Assembly: GCA_047967505.1 (NCBI GenBank) | Contig: CM106538.1 | Length of the DNA: 64,000 nt | Direction: 5' to 3' (one strand) | Source: Dipteris shenzhenensis | Taxonomy: Eukaryota; Polypodiophyta; Polypodiopsida; Gleicheniales | Shown here: piece by piece, positions 22,757-33,949 of the stretch | Position numbering within the stretch: the first letter of the stretch is position 1 | Layout: the number at the start of each line of letters is the position of its first letter | The notes under the pieces: generated by a model | Databases searched by the model: none | What the model was told of the DNA's origin: nothing | Seen by the model: the letters and a program-made list of their open reading frames with translations, nothing else | Translations under genes and position numbers: made by a program

Positions 22757-23490
22757 CTTGTGGAGATCCCGGTTTGGGGCCGACTCTTCTTGCCCTCAAT
22801 AGCTTTGTGTTGTGTAGCCTATTCAACATTTCTACTATGGGATTGCAGACAGGCAAGGATTGTCTAGAAGTGGATTGCTAGGATTTTGAGCATATTTGTT
22901 CCCTTCCCCTTCTTTATGGCCTGGGGCTCAGTGGCTTGGTTCTCTCTTTTGAGGCCTCTAGTCTTTATGAGAGACCTGACTCTTCTTGGTCTCTTTTGAT
23001 TTGCTGACACTTAGTAGAGTCCTGCTTTTTGGATGATGCTCCATTTTCCCCCTTCAGGCTCATGCATGCCTCTATGGATTCTTCTTCGGATATATTGGTG
23101 AGTGTTTCAATGTGGCACATTTGGAGAGCCAAATGCAAAGAGGCCTTGGATGGATCCTAGGTCTACCCTTCTCACACTTGGGCAAGTATTTGGACAGATA
23201 TGGTATGCACACTAATGACCATTTGGGTTAGCATGTAGGGCTAGCTCCTCCCGGGCAGCTCAGCCAAGACGGATATTTTCCTAAGAGAATAAAGTGGCTC
23301 CCCCTTTTTCTCGGAGGCCACAATAGGGTTGAGGTGGCACTTTCAGACTCAACCTTGAATTTTTCCCAATTCACTCTAAGGAGCTTTCTATGGGCCTCTT
23401 TAGGCTGTTTATTCTCATGCCTTGCTCTTGTGGGTTTGTTCATACTTAATAGAAGTAGCTTTCATGGGAACAAAAAATATATACACTATG
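22757..23490 (+). mobile_element. LINE family A-related 3' end
   Basis: It covers the zinc motif region (WRSRFGADSSCPQ) through HIWRAKCKEALDGS to a 3' end with TTGTTCATACTTAATAGAAG, then an A-rich tail. More diverged than other copies, with many stops. It ends about 265 bp from a host exon. Confidence 0.7.
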
Positions 23491-23755
23491 TTCTCTCTTA
23501 GTACTCCTATGAGCAAAACAATGACTTCATCTTGTTACACAAAATCAATATTCTATTAAGTTTAATAAGACTACTGTCGGGAAAAATGATAGAGGATTTC
23601 TCATTAGTTTGACCTCATTAGGGATTGAGTACTTTTGTGTCCCACAAGTGCCATCCTCGTAAAATTTACAATATTGCAAAGTAAGTGCAAATTGTCCATC
23701 TTTTTTGGGCATCAAACAACAAAGCATGTATGTCGAATATAGACAAAGAGCTTAC

Positions 23756-23919
23756 GTGCAATCATCTATTGGAGGAGGATCATGTTCTAGATGGTAGTTT
23801 AGCCCTGTTTTGGAGTCAATGCACTTCCCCATTGCCTGTTTAAGGGCATCTCCATCTTCAAGAGATTCCAAAAATAACATCCCATCAAGTGGGTAGTCAG
23901 GTTTGATGATAGCTTCTTC
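23756..23919 (-). CDS. SPEF2: SPEF2-like exon with the LID-like segment
   Basis: A 164-bp exon after TTTACTTGCAG. It encodes EEAIIKPDYPLDGMLFLESL, then a helix ALKQAMGKC, then IDSKTGLNYHLEHDPPPIDD. The last stretch matches the LID pattern of adenylate kinases (GR-x-x-D-x-x-TG-x-x-YH, then N/D-PP). The usual GR is GK here, so catalytic competence is uncertain; the SPEF2 domain is considered atypical in general. The exon ends in phase 2 at a GTAAGC donor (23755). It is a host-gene island between a plus-strand LINE-A 3' end (to 23.49 kb) and other repeats. Confidence 0.8.
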
Positions 23920-24878
23920 CTGCAAGTAAAGACAAAGGAACAATTGAATTGCGTAACAGTTTGGTTTTATACCTACTATATACAATAGATATTCAGCCTT
24001 TAGAGTGCAAATTTTTGTGCATCATTAGATAATATTGCATTGTTTGATATTTTTGCAAAAACAAGAATGTCCACAAATCTCTTCGCACTAAGTAAAGTAA
24101 GGCAATTTTGAACCCTGACGATTTGCTAGCTTGACCTACAAGATCTAGCACATCTAGCCCAGTGGATTCAAACAATATCATATCAAAGACAGGTAGATCC
24201 CATTGCTTGCCCAACAAGTTTGCAAGAAAAGTGACCAACAAGTTTGCAAGAAAAGTGACAATAGAGATTACTTCCCCTTTCTGTTGCATACATATCACAC
24301 TCTATCTACACCCTTTGCTTGCCTATTGAGTCTGCAAGAAAAGTGATACTAGAGATGTACCCCCTTCCCTTGTATACATCTCACACTCTATCTACCAAAA
24401 GGTAAAACTAGAGGTGATGTTGTATGATGATTGTCTTAAGAAAATGAGACGTAATGTTGATTAATATATGGACTCTAGGTAATATATAGGATTCTACTTT
24501 TTCCTTGTGCTTCAAGGGATGGGTAATATGCTCACGAAATATTACCACTGGTTTGTGGCCTCTTGTGCAAGGAACTACATTTGTTTGTGAGTGGTACATC
24601 ATGTGCTACACATCGCTTGTGCATGTACTAAATTAATATGTAGTTGTAACACACAAATAGAAGATTAACAACAACAATGCAATACATGAAATAGTGTAAT
24701 AGGACAAAAATGCAATATAGAAGGATACTCCAATATTCACAAGATTTGATTGTTTGTCATAATGGAAGAGCTATCTCCCTAGCTAGAATGGGCTCACTAA
24801 TCTTGTCCACCTCCATGTATACCCACTACTAGGGAAGGCTCCCTACTTGCATCATGATTGGTAGAAGGAATGGGATCA
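23920..24878. other. Intron segment with a local tandem duplication
   Basis: No gene recognised. TTTGCAAGAAAAGTGACCAACAAG repeats around 24205-24258. A longer imperfect repeat (units starting TGCAAGAAAAGTGA and ending ATCTCACACTCTATCTAC) lies at about 24245-24310 and 24330-24400. Confidence 0.5.
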
Positions 24879-24892
24879 CTATTACTCTCCTT
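24879..24892. repeat. Target-site duplication of LINE-E, left
   Basis: CTATTACTCTCCTT, identical to 26261-26274. Confidence 0.9.
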
Positions 24893-26260
24893 CGAGCGGA
24901 GATTGATGCTGCCATCCCTGCATGTTGGAGGATTCCCGTAGGCACCGGACAGCTCTTCCCGGGAGATGAGAGGTGGCTAGGACAGTTCACTCCACGAGGC
25001 ATTCCTTTGGTGGTGGCAGGCCTCTTCTCGGATTCTTCGGTACATTTCTTCTCCATCACTGATGACAGTCGCCTACAGAGCAGAGAGGCCGTGATCGACC
25101 CCCAGCTTCCCTGGCAGCCCCTTCGCATTGTAGGGCTGCAAGGGAAGACTTGGCATATAGACCCCCTGATTATGCAGGACCAGGATTGGAGACTCTGGAT
25201 ATGGGAGGGCCGTTCCTTGTCAGAGGTGGAGTGGGACCCAAGGGAGTGGCTTTGGCCACCGTCGGAGACCTCAGAGAACCCTACCCCCTTCTTTTCTTAC
25301 AGTGCACGCACGGGCCGGCGTGCTCTTGGGGCTCTCCAGCGTGGGCTACCCACACAGGCACATAGGTGGTATGCCCAGGGGATATCCTTGGTCTTTCTTC
25401 GCACCTTCTGGAAGACTCTTTGGGCTAGTTGGCGTCCGAGGAAGATCTCCTACTTCCTTTGGATGGTGACACACAAGGGGCTTCCAGTTGGTAGCTGGCT
25501 GAGAGAGATGGGGCAGGAGGGGCATTGTCAGATGTGTCTTCAGGAGGAGGAGTCCCTGAACCATTGCCTTTGGAGCTGCTCGCACGCGCAGACGGTTTGG
25601 AAGGGAATCATGGGGATCTTAGCTAGGGCTACACCCGAGCTAGGACCGATCACTTGGGGAGCCGTTTGTTGGTGCAGCACTGAGCCGGGACATCACTTGG
25701 CCTATGAGTTCTCTAGACAGGATCCCGTCTTTTTCATCACGCAGGCCACTTGGGCATACATGGACAGCTTCCCGTGGCATTTGATAGAGACAGATGCAGG
25801 AGCGACGCCTCGGCACCCAGTTTGGGAGATCATAGGGAGCATCACAGGCTGGCATATTTGGACTTCCAGATGCGCGCAGACTGTAGGAGCTCAGACTTCT
25901 TCTACCACCCAGACCCTCGCAAATATCTGGAGCACGATCATTCACACGCTCAAGGGTCAGTGGGATCAGATTCAGGGAGAGTCCCGGGCAGGGAAGGAAA
26001 AAAGACGACGTTTCCTTCGCGACTGGGACCACCGGGAGTTATTTTTCCAGCACTCCACTCAGAGTCTTCAGTGGCATTACGCCCCTCCACTGTGGCTGTT
26101 TGTCCACTCTCCGATGATTATGCCCTAGGAGGCTTGTTTTTAGCTTTTTGACTTCTCGGGGTGAATCCATTTTGTGATTACAGCCCGCTGGCCTTCAGGC
26201 ATTCTTGTACTCTCGCTCTCAAGTAATATAATTAGCACTACTTTTTGCGCAAAAAAAAAA
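24893..26260 (+). mobile_element. LINE family E, young 5'-truncated insertion
   Basis: 1368 bp flanked by a perfect 14-bp duplication and ending in a run of ten A. The inserted part holds an uninterrupted ORF2 C-terminus to a stop near 26128: EIDAAIPACWRIPVGTGQ, WDPREWLWPPSETSEN, the zinc motif CQMCLQEEESLNHCLWSCSH, and ANIWSTIIHTLKGQWDQIQG. It is more G/C-rich than its surroundings. The 3' end differs from family A (CTCTCGCTCTCAAGTAATAT). Intact frame and perfect duplication mean a recent insertion. The start codon upstream at 24854 is host sequence and not meaningful. Confidence 0.9.
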
Positions 26261-26274
26261 CTATTACTCTCCTT
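26261..26274. repeat. Target-site duplication of LINE-E, right
   Basis: CTATTACTCTCCTT directly after the A tail. Confidence 0.9.
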
Positions 26275-27044
26275 GTTTGTGTATCTCTGTCATGAGGGCG
26301 TGAGTCGTGAAAAATATAAACTGACATTTTGAAGTTTCCGCTCGAGCAATTTTCAGTGTGTCATAAATGATACATCCAAGGATCCTAATGGCTTTCTACC
26401 ATTTTGGTATGGAATTTGGTAGTTTTTGGAAACACCATTGTGTCTAGAGCAAGCTAAAACCCCCAAAATGACTTTTGGATCACTAAAATTGGCCTCTTGG
26501 AGAGGTCAAAACAACCAAAACAGGTGCCTAACATGAAAGTGTTTAAGAAAGCAATTTGGGCCCTTAGGCTCTTTGTACGTGCATGTGGGTAGACCCTAGA
26601 AAACTAATTGGGCAAGGCCAAGGGATGTGGGTGTGCAAAATTTTCCCTAGGGATTGGTGTCTTGGGGGTGAATTTGGGGTTTGATCCCAAGAGGGGGAAA
26701 GTACCCTTAGAACCGAAGTGGGTCATTGGTTAGGCCCTTAAAAATGCCCTACTAGAGGGGGAAATGGGGGAAAATGAAGAAAGGAATGCCACGTTCCCCA
26801 TGCCTTGGTGCTTTTGGTAAGGTTCTCCGTGGAGAAAATCACTTGGAAGAATCGTGGGTGCCGATGGGAATTTGGAGATGGCTTCGTATGGTGAATTGAC
26901 AACGGGCTGGAGTTGGAAGCCAGTAAGATGCTGCAGGTGATTTTCCAAGCCTACAAGCAGCTTCAACTAGGATTGCCATCCATACAAGGTGTGACAGATC
27001 TGGTACAGCACACACAGGCTGGCTGAGGCTGCAAGGAGGTCTGT

Positions 27045-27060
27045 GTGTGTGATTACGGGC
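27045..27060. repeat. Target-site duplication of LINE-B copy 1, left
   Basis: GTGTGTGATTACGGGC, identical to 27833-27848. Confidence 0.93.
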
Positions 27061-27832
27061 ACAGGACAGATTAATGGACTGGAATTTGACTTCCATACCT
27101 CCTGCTTCCCATACGCTCTCAATACACAATCTGACCTCCTCGAAGGTTTACGGATTTCTTCTTCCACAGCCATGGATTGACAAGCATGCCAACACTCTTT
27201 GGAATTTGGATAGGCCTTTATCTTGGTGGCAATCCCGACTCATGAAAATCTGGAAAGCCAAATTGCCATTGAAACAGAGGCTTTTCTTTTGGAGATGTAT
27301 AGTGGGAGCGTTTTCCATTGGGGTGAAATTGGCAGCACGCCGCATTGCTTCTCCTTTCTGCCCCCGTTGCTCTCATCCCCGCGAGACAGTTCCTCACTTA
27401 TTATGGTTTTGCCCGCACTCTCGTACATTGATCACTCATGTCTCTCATTTACTGCGGCTTCGGTTCCCTTCTATCAGATTTGGGAAACTTTTCTGGATGT
27501 TTGGATGCCTCTCATCTCAGATGTCTCCATTACTCCTTTTCTTTCACTAGACTCGCTTTTGGGTATTATGGACCATTTGGACCCAGAGACTGCATTCTAG
27601 GATGGGTCAACAGTTTCCTCAGGCATATATTTTCTTCAGAATGTCCCTCAAGCAATCCTTACATGACAGTCTTGCTGCAAGGGATTTGGATGCTACTAGC
27701 CTTGAAGTGTTCTCTACTTGTTTTTGAGTTCTTCTATTGGGCTCTCTTTCGGAGTTCATTGCTAGTGTGTGGGAGACTTCCCATATTGTAAATTTATGAG
27801 GATATAAATACAATGGATTTTACCAAAAAAAA
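27061..27832 (+). mobile_element. LINE family B, 5'-truncated insertion
   Basis: 772 bp with a 16-bp perfect target duplication and an A tail. It encodes the ORF2 end: WWQSRLMKIWKAKLPLKQRL, then the zinc motif FCPRCSHPRETVPHLLWFCP. Frames break after about 27500. The last 140 bp (from GCCTTGAAGTGTTCTCTACT to ATACAATGGATTTTACC) are also found as a separate insertion at 52.1 kb. Confidence 0.9.
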
Positions 27833-27848
27833 GTGTGTGATTACGGGC
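27833..27848. repeat. Target-site duplication of LINE-B copy 1, right
   Basis: GTGTGTGATTACGGGC after the A tail. Confidence 0.93.
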
Positions 27849-28417
27849 TGGATGAGGCTGCAAGGAGGTCCATACGTGCATTCACAAGCTGCTGCTGGTT
27901 GATGTTTTGGAGCACAAGCTGCCTGTATGTGCCCTTGGGCCAGTCAAGGTCACTATTTTGGAGCTTGAGCTGAACATTTGGGCACGGGCTGATCACAAGG
28001 AGCTGCTCCAATCAGTTGTGAGCTACCATGGAGAGCCGACTATTGGAGAGGCTTAGTTGGCAGGGTGGTCCACCATGGATGCTTGCAGTTCAAGTCTTTG
28101 TTTCCAAGGTTGTGATCATACCAGTTATGCTTTCACCCATTGGTTGGGTATTTCAATGAATCCGTTGACACCCTGTCACAATAAGGGGAGTTGTGTGACC
28201 CTGGATGGCCTGCTAGCAACAACTCCAAGTCTTATATAGGTGTTTGAACAGAGATGGATGCTTGTTGCCACTGCTGTGTGAGAGTAGAGCCCAGCAGGGT
28301 TATTGCTTGGGATACTGAGGCCAACTCAAAGTGGGAAATACATTGAATGCAAGAGAGATTGAATTCACTGTGTATCTTATTTTTTGGTCTCTCCAATTAG
28401 TAAAGAAATACTGAAAG

Positions 28418-28436
28418 TGGCGCCAAGGGTTTGGGG
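28418..28436 (+). promoter_or_regulatory. Putative primer-binding site of the gypsy element
   Basis: TGGCGCCAAGGGTTTGGGG resembles the TGGCGCC-type sites used by several plant gypsy lineages. It lies about 290 bp before the Gag-like frame. Confidence 0.5.
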
Positions 28437-28705
28437 TCAACAATCTGTGTCCTTGTTCTTGAGCATGAGCACTCTCGTTCCCAATTTGTGTTTGAGTTAT
28501 TTGTCGAATATTATAATGAGAAAGTATTGGCTGGTTAGTTGTATTATACTGCCCTCTTGTTGGCCTGGAGTCCGGTTTCATGGTCCCATTGTTGGGACAT
28601 CAACATCTTTCTTAAGGAGGTGAGCCTGTGATTGTCTCTAGTGAAGTATTGCCGACTGTAATTGGATTATAGAAAAGAGAAACTCAGCAAAAATGTCTCT
28701 TACAA

Positions 28706-30780
28706 ATGATGATTGGTTATGAGGGGCAATCCTCCCAAGATGAGCAAGAAGAGCAATCTATTCATGAGGGAGCCTCCCAAGATGACCAAAACGTTGAGGC
28801 ACAACAATTTGTAAATCCTTTTGGTGTGAGTGCCTCTCAGTCAAAGGGTCAAAAGAGGATGAGGATTCATAAGATGCTGATGCTATGTTTAAGGCACAGT
28901 TAATGAGTGTCGTGGGAACACTCACACAGCTCATGCAGGACCCATGGTTCTTTGAGTTTATGTAGGCTCCTTTGACGACTAAGAAGAGAAAGAGGCATTC
29001 TCATGCAGGAGTGCCTAATAGGGTCCGAAAACAGTCACTTGGTGTGATGCCATTGAATGGATAGCCCTCAGTGAATGCCAAATGCACAGGTGCTCCATTG
29101 CAGCAATCTTTCCATGGTCCTAGTATGGATATACATGGACAAGGGAATAATTTTCAAAATGCTAATCAGGGGCAACAAGCTTCTCCCCAACCCTCTTTGC
29201 ATCCATGGTATTTTGGTGGTGGTTTGGTGTTCCAGGCTATGGCTAGCCAAGCTGTGGATGCTCCTGGAATGCTTGGAAACTACCCGGTGGGATCTCAGTC
29301 TGGAATGCAAGGAATGCAAGGGAATGTGTTTGAGGGGTATGCAGCCTGTTTGAGGGAGGGTTCCTATCCTTCCGGAGGTGTTACCAGAGGCCAAAGGACA
29401 TTGGTGTGACAAGCATGGGTGTCGTAAGCTCTAATGCAGTGGATCACGTTGAGTACACTGTGCAGTGATGTGCGAGTGTCATGGGCTGTAATGTAGTGAA
29501 TCGCACCGTGTGAGTGCACAATGCAAGGCGATGGTCACATCGGGATGAGAAGTCCAAAAAATGAATGCAAGGAGAAACAATCATCATGTACTAGAGAGTC
29601 GTGAACAATCCCCATATGCTAGGAAAAATAGAAGGGATGTAAGAGACCAGGTTGGACGAAGCACACAAATCACCAGAATGGACAACCGATGTCATAAGTC
29701 ACAAGTCACAAGTCACAAGAGGTGGCCATAGCTGCCAAGGTACACAGGTCTATCCCCATAGTGAACACAAAGCTACAACTGGCGAGCTTGTAGCTCGAGC
29801 CTCTCCACACACTCTCCTCTCGACGAACTCATAGCTCCAGCCTCTATCTCTCCTCACACTCTCCTCTCTCAATCTCCCTGTCAAGCCCACTGCCAAATGC
29901 TCAATGCTCAATGCTCAATGCTCTCCTCCTCCCCCGTCCTCCCCTTCTCCTTCATCCTCATCCTTGTGCCTTGGAGGGTCCCTCCCCTCGCTAAGAATCT
30001 TCCCTCTTTCTCCTGATTGGTGATCCTACTATCTCCTTAGCCATTGGAGATAGCTGTTGCGCCCCTGGCTCTCTTAATGGCTCGGGTGACTTCCCGACTC
30101 GCCAGCCTCTTCTAGTCTGGGTGGTGTAAATACTCCATGTGCATGTGAGCTCAAGTATTGCACCACTGAACACGTCTTCGCCATGTGCAACTGTTAATGC
30201 CCTGACTGCTCCATGTGGGGAACTCACTGCTCCATGTGCGCAGCTCCAGAGGAGATCCCCTTGGTTATGGACATTGTCTTGGGTATGACATATGGTTGTC
30301 ATGTGGTCAACACCTGATGACATAGTGATTACTTGAGAGTGTCTCTATTGCAATCCGGAATGCCTAACATAATGTATGGCAATATTGGCATGCAACCAGG
30401 AATGAAAGGTGGAATGTCAGGGAATTTTGGAGCTCCCACGGATATGTTTAGTATGCCTGAGGCTGGTTTGGCAAATCCTCCAATAGGTAGTGATAGTGCA
30501 GGACAGGTTGGAGGGAATGTTATGCATCCTCCATTTTTGCAGCCACATGTTTATGACAATTTGACAACCAAAGGGAAGGTAAAGGACTACAAGGAAGGTG
30601 GGGCAGCAATGAAGTTTGAGACCTTCAATGGGGCTCAAGATAGGCTGAAGGCTCTAACTTTTGTACAATAGCTTGATGCAGCCTTCTGAGGAAGAAACTT
30701 CACTCACTCCTCTAAAATGCAAATGGAAGACATCTTCCTGAAGGGAAATGCTTTATAGTGGTTGTTACGTCAGCCATAAT
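28706..30780 (+). pseudogene. Ty3/gypsy Gag remnant, interrupted at 29.4-30.3 kb
   Basis: Glu/Gln-rich N-terminal frames from 28706 (GYEGQSSQDEQEEQSIHEGA) and a Gly/Met/Gln-rich stretch at 29071-29384 (NYPVGSQSGMQGMQGNVFEG). After an inserted LTR-like repeat, related Met/Gly-rich sequence resumes at 30333 and leads to the capsid start MKFETFNGAQDRLKALTFVQ. This is the usual K-F-x-F-G opening of gypsy Gag, followed by a LKGNAL-W motif at about 30745. Stops and a 170-bp duplication follow. No protease, RT or integrase remains. Confidence 0.65.
29385..30325 (+). repeat. LTR-like repeat, copy 1 (solo)
   Basis: It starts in TTCCGGAGGTGTTACCAGAG. It shares with 38.06-39.03 kb a GGAGGGTCCCTC block, an ACTCGCCAGCCTC block and CCATGTGCA runs, in the same order. 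It also has short tandem units (CAATGCT, four times near 29895; CACAAGT near 29700). It lies inside gypsy Gag, so it inserted later. Edges are approximate. Confidence 0.6.
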
Positions 30781-31008
30781 TCCGGAGCCGTGTGGTGTGA
30801 TTATGGTTAGGCGGGGAACCAAAGGGCTTGACGGTGCTTACAGCTTGATGCAACCTTCTGAACTTCACTCAGTCCTCTAAAATGCAAAAGGAAGACATCT
30901 TCCTGAAGGGAAATGCTTTATAGTGGTTGTTACGTCAGCCATAATTCCGGAGCCGTGTGGTGTGATTATGGTTAGGCGGGAAACCAAAGGGCTTGACGGT
31001 GCTTGCAT
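30671..31008 (+). repeat. 170-bp tandem duplication at the end of gypsy Gag
   Basis: Two nearly identical blocks (about 30671-30838 and 30843-31008) start GCTTGATGCA and share CATCTTCCTGAAGGGAAATG and GGTTAGGCGGG. The few differences include an indel near the start of the block. Confidence 0.85.
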
Positions 31009-31109
31009 ACTATGAGGCCTAGAGAGTTTGGGTCTAGGATCAGGCCTAGGCCTAGACATTAGTTAAGAGGTGCAAAGGGGAGCCCATGAGAGGTCCAAAA
31101 AGGTAAGGT

Positions 31110-31310
31110 CCCTTGAGGGACACACGGCACCAAGGCAGGAGTCCACTTTGCAAGCATTGGGCTAGAGGGAGGTTTCTAGAGAGAGATCTCTGTGGTGATG
31201 GAAAAGGAAACATCACTCACGAGAGGGGATCACTGGAAACCGTGGCTGGGAGGCAATTAGTAGAAATCCCTCTATGGTGTGGAAGAAGATATAACATTGG
31301 TATCAGAGCA
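31110..31310 (+). repeat. LTR end and primer-binding site of another LTR element
   Basis: GAAGATATAACA, then T, then TGGTATCAGAGCA (31298-31310), is a clean LTR-end/PBS junction. The LTR body upstream is of unknown length. Sequence to about 31500 may be its leader or a Gag start; no domain was recognised. Confidence 0.65.
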
Positions 31311-32106
31311 GGCCAGTTGGTTGAATTCGAAGTTAAAAATGTTTTGTTGGTTGAACTTGGAGTGGGGCTGCGTATTTCTGAAGAATGAAGACGATCATAT
31401 GCCTGAACGAAGAAGATTCTACGATGCTGCAGAATGTGTCTTTGTGGATGAAATTATGTCTAATGGAGAGGCTGACAAGGTTTTGTATCCATCCAGGACT
31501 GCTTGAACTGGTCAGAAGAGGCCGCCTTTAGTTGTTGTTACGCTACTCCAAATAGTTATCTCAACAGCCCTTGTTTCTAATTTAGAACGGAATGGAATTT
31601 TTGTCAATGGAGATGAGAGAAGCCCAATCATGCAAGAACCACTTCTTCGAATAGGAAATGGTACAATAGCGGCCAAGGAACAAAAAGAGCTCGTTTCTGA
31701 AGGTCTGCACTAAGAACGAGGGACAGCACAGTATCTACAAGTTCTAGAATCGTATATGCAAGAATTGCTAGCCTAACTACGGGCCTTCTCGAGATAATCA
31801 CAGTGGATGAGTGGTGGTCCAGATACATATGCTAGCAACAGAATTGCCAACCTCAGCAAGAATCGTATCTTCAAGAATTGCCAGCCTTTGCCCCTACTCC
31901 AAAGTCATGCTCCTTTGCAAAACTGATCTGTGGAAAGGGAGCATTCCATTTGCGGATCACTTGAGGTTATGAGCAAGAAGGACGCCGTGACCTTCACAAG
32001 CCAAATAGAAAGGACATGTCACCATAAGGTCTTTAGACCTTTGAAAAAGGCCACATCAGCATCCACCTTATAGCCCTCTCCAATCCAAAAATCTGAAAGC
32101 CCTTTC
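31311..32106. other. Unassigned intron segment
   Basis: No gene or element domain recognised. A short imperfect duplication (AGAATCGTATATGCAAGAATTG near 31748 and AGAATCGTATCTTCAAGAATTG near 31860) is visible. Confidence 0.4.
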
Positions 32107-32290
32107 TGTAAGAACAAAGTGGAGACACGTTATGAACACAAGTGAGAAAGAGTGCACACACAAGAAAGCTCCAATAGAAATGTTCAAATGAAACAATACA
32201 AGTACTTGCTATATATAGTACCCAAGTACTACTTGTCAACCATAGGGTTGACTTTATGCCTACAATACCATATCTTTGTAATCTCTTACA
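32107..32290 (-). repeat. Short 3' LTR of copia element 2
   Basis: 184 bp with 7-bp inverted termini TGTAAGA...TCTTACA. It follows the RNase H region on the minus strand directly after a polypurine run (GAGGGGGAAT). The 5' LTR is missing. Confidence 0.75.
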
Positions 32291-32303
32291 AATTCCCCCT
32301 CAA
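32291..32303 (-). promoter_or_regulatory. Polypurine tract of copia element 2
   Basis: The minus strand reads TTTGAGGGGGAATT directly before the LTR. Confidence 0.7.
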
Positions 32304-32444
32304 AGATATGGCTGAAAGTACCTTGGAAACATCTCAGGTGTACCCTGCAGTACCTAAAGTACCATGGTTGCACAAATTTATCCAAATGCATATGCAACCT
32401 ATGGGAGTACATGAAAACAATGTCATTGTGAATCACTTCACAAC

Positions 32445-33770
32445 TCCCCATGACATTGTGAGAATGTCTCTGATCCCCAAGCCATGTCGATGTTGTAAGA
32501 AAAGATCTGTTGACAGGGATTCGGTGAAGATATACGCCACATTGTCCTCAAATGGACAATAAATGTGATCAGTGAAGCCATCAGAAATACAATCCCATAT
32601 ATAATGATAATGATTTTCAATGTGTTTCATGCGAGCATGAAAAACAGGATTGTTGGCTATGGCAATGCAACTCTCACTGTCACAGAAGATAGAGTTTGCT
32701 TCGCCATCCTATGAATGATGCAAGTCATGCAAAAGCTCTTCCTTAACCACATTAACTCCGTAGTGGCTGAATTTGCAGCTTTGTACTTTGCTTAACTGGA
32801 GGAAAGAGAGACTCGCTCTTGCTTCTTATTGAGCCACGAGATACAGCTGAACCCAATGAGAAGCAATAGCCAGTAGTGGACCGTTTGTCATCAATGTCCC
32901 CTGACCAATCTGAGTCGGTGAAACCACCCAGCTCTAGATCACAATATGAAGCATAATGCAAGCCAAGAGAGAGAGTGCCATGGACATATCTAAGAACCCT
33001 CTTTGTTGCATTCCAATGTGTGATCATGGGACAATGCATGAACTGGCTCAAAAGCTCTGTGGCATAGACAATATCAGGTCGTGTGGAGCATAGATATATC
33101 AAACTGCCAACCAACTGCCTGTACAAAGTGCCATCAAACTTTTCAGCAGTATCATGCTTACTCAGCTTCAGTCCCTTTTCCAATGGAGTAGCCACAGGCT
33201 TACAGTTCTCCATTTTAAATTTCTGCAACAACCCCTTTGAATACTTTGTCTGTGACATAGAAATCCCATCATGGGTCTGCCAAAACTCAATGCCAGGAAA
33301 ATAATGCAATAGGCCCAAATCTGTCATGTCAAAGTTGTGACATAATGCGGACTGCACTGCTGTAATTTGCTGCAAATCACTGCCAGTGAGTATGACGTCA
33401 TCAACATATAGTACCAACATGACCAATTCTGATTTTTGCTGCAGAACATATAGATTTGGCTCTGTATAAGTGTTTACGAAGCCCTGAGACAGCCAAAACT
33501 GATGTATCTTCTGATACCACGCATGAGGTGCTTGCTTCAGCCCATATAGAGCCTTCCTGAGCTTGCATACCTTGTGTTCTTGTCCCTTCACTTCAAAACC
33601 TTGGGGCTAATGTATAGAGACCTCCTCTTTAATATCTCCATTGAGGAAAGCGGTCTTGATATCCATCTGGTACACTAGCTAACCATAAAACGCAGCAAGA
33701 GAGATGACAGAACGAATGGTGGTCATCTTGGCCACTGGAGCATACTTAGTAGGAGTCTTTTTCATTGTAA
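32445..33770 (-). pseudogene. Copia element 2 reverse transcriptase and RNase H
   Basis: From TPTKYAPVAKMTTIRSVISL (33770) through DIKTAFLNGDIKEEV and LYGLKQAPHAWYQKIHQFWL. The catalytic YVDDVILTG is present, as is RNase H FTDSDWSGDIDDKRSTTGY. The 3' part (ESCIAIANNPVFHARMKHIE) is in a second frame. It has two stops upstream of 33600 and a frameshift near 32800. The element is inactive. Confidence 0.85.
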
Positions 33771-33949
33771 AAAAAAAGCCTACATTGGACATTCACTTGA
33801 TTAGCAAATTAAAAGACCTATGGCATCACTTTACCCATGCAAACAGATCTCTAGAGATGAATTTGGAGATCCTACTAGGAGAAAGAGATCTCTACCTTCA
33901 TCGAACTTGATACTCTTATTTTGCCGAGTGAGACATAAGAAATCAAATA

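Larger units (their letters stand above)
26275..28417 (+). repeat. Probable LTR and flank of a Ty3/gypsy element, split by LINE-B
   Basis: Non-coding sequence leading to a primer-binding-site-like TGGCGCC at 28418 and then gypsy Gag. A block like GGCTGRMTGAGGCTGCAAGGAGGTC occurs before and after the LINE-B insertion. The LTR start was not found and no 3' LTR is present to confirm it. Confidence 0.4.

Noticed and set aside
23993-24298. Minus-strand 101-codon frame near the LID exon, as another SPEF2 exon
   Set aside because: It does not fit the splice phases: the flanking exons already join in phase 0. It also overlaps a local tandem repeat.
24854-24892. ATG at 24854 as the start of a 424-codon gene
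   Set aside because: It lies in target DNA outside the LINE-E insertion (the duplication ends at 24892), so the frame is open by chance.
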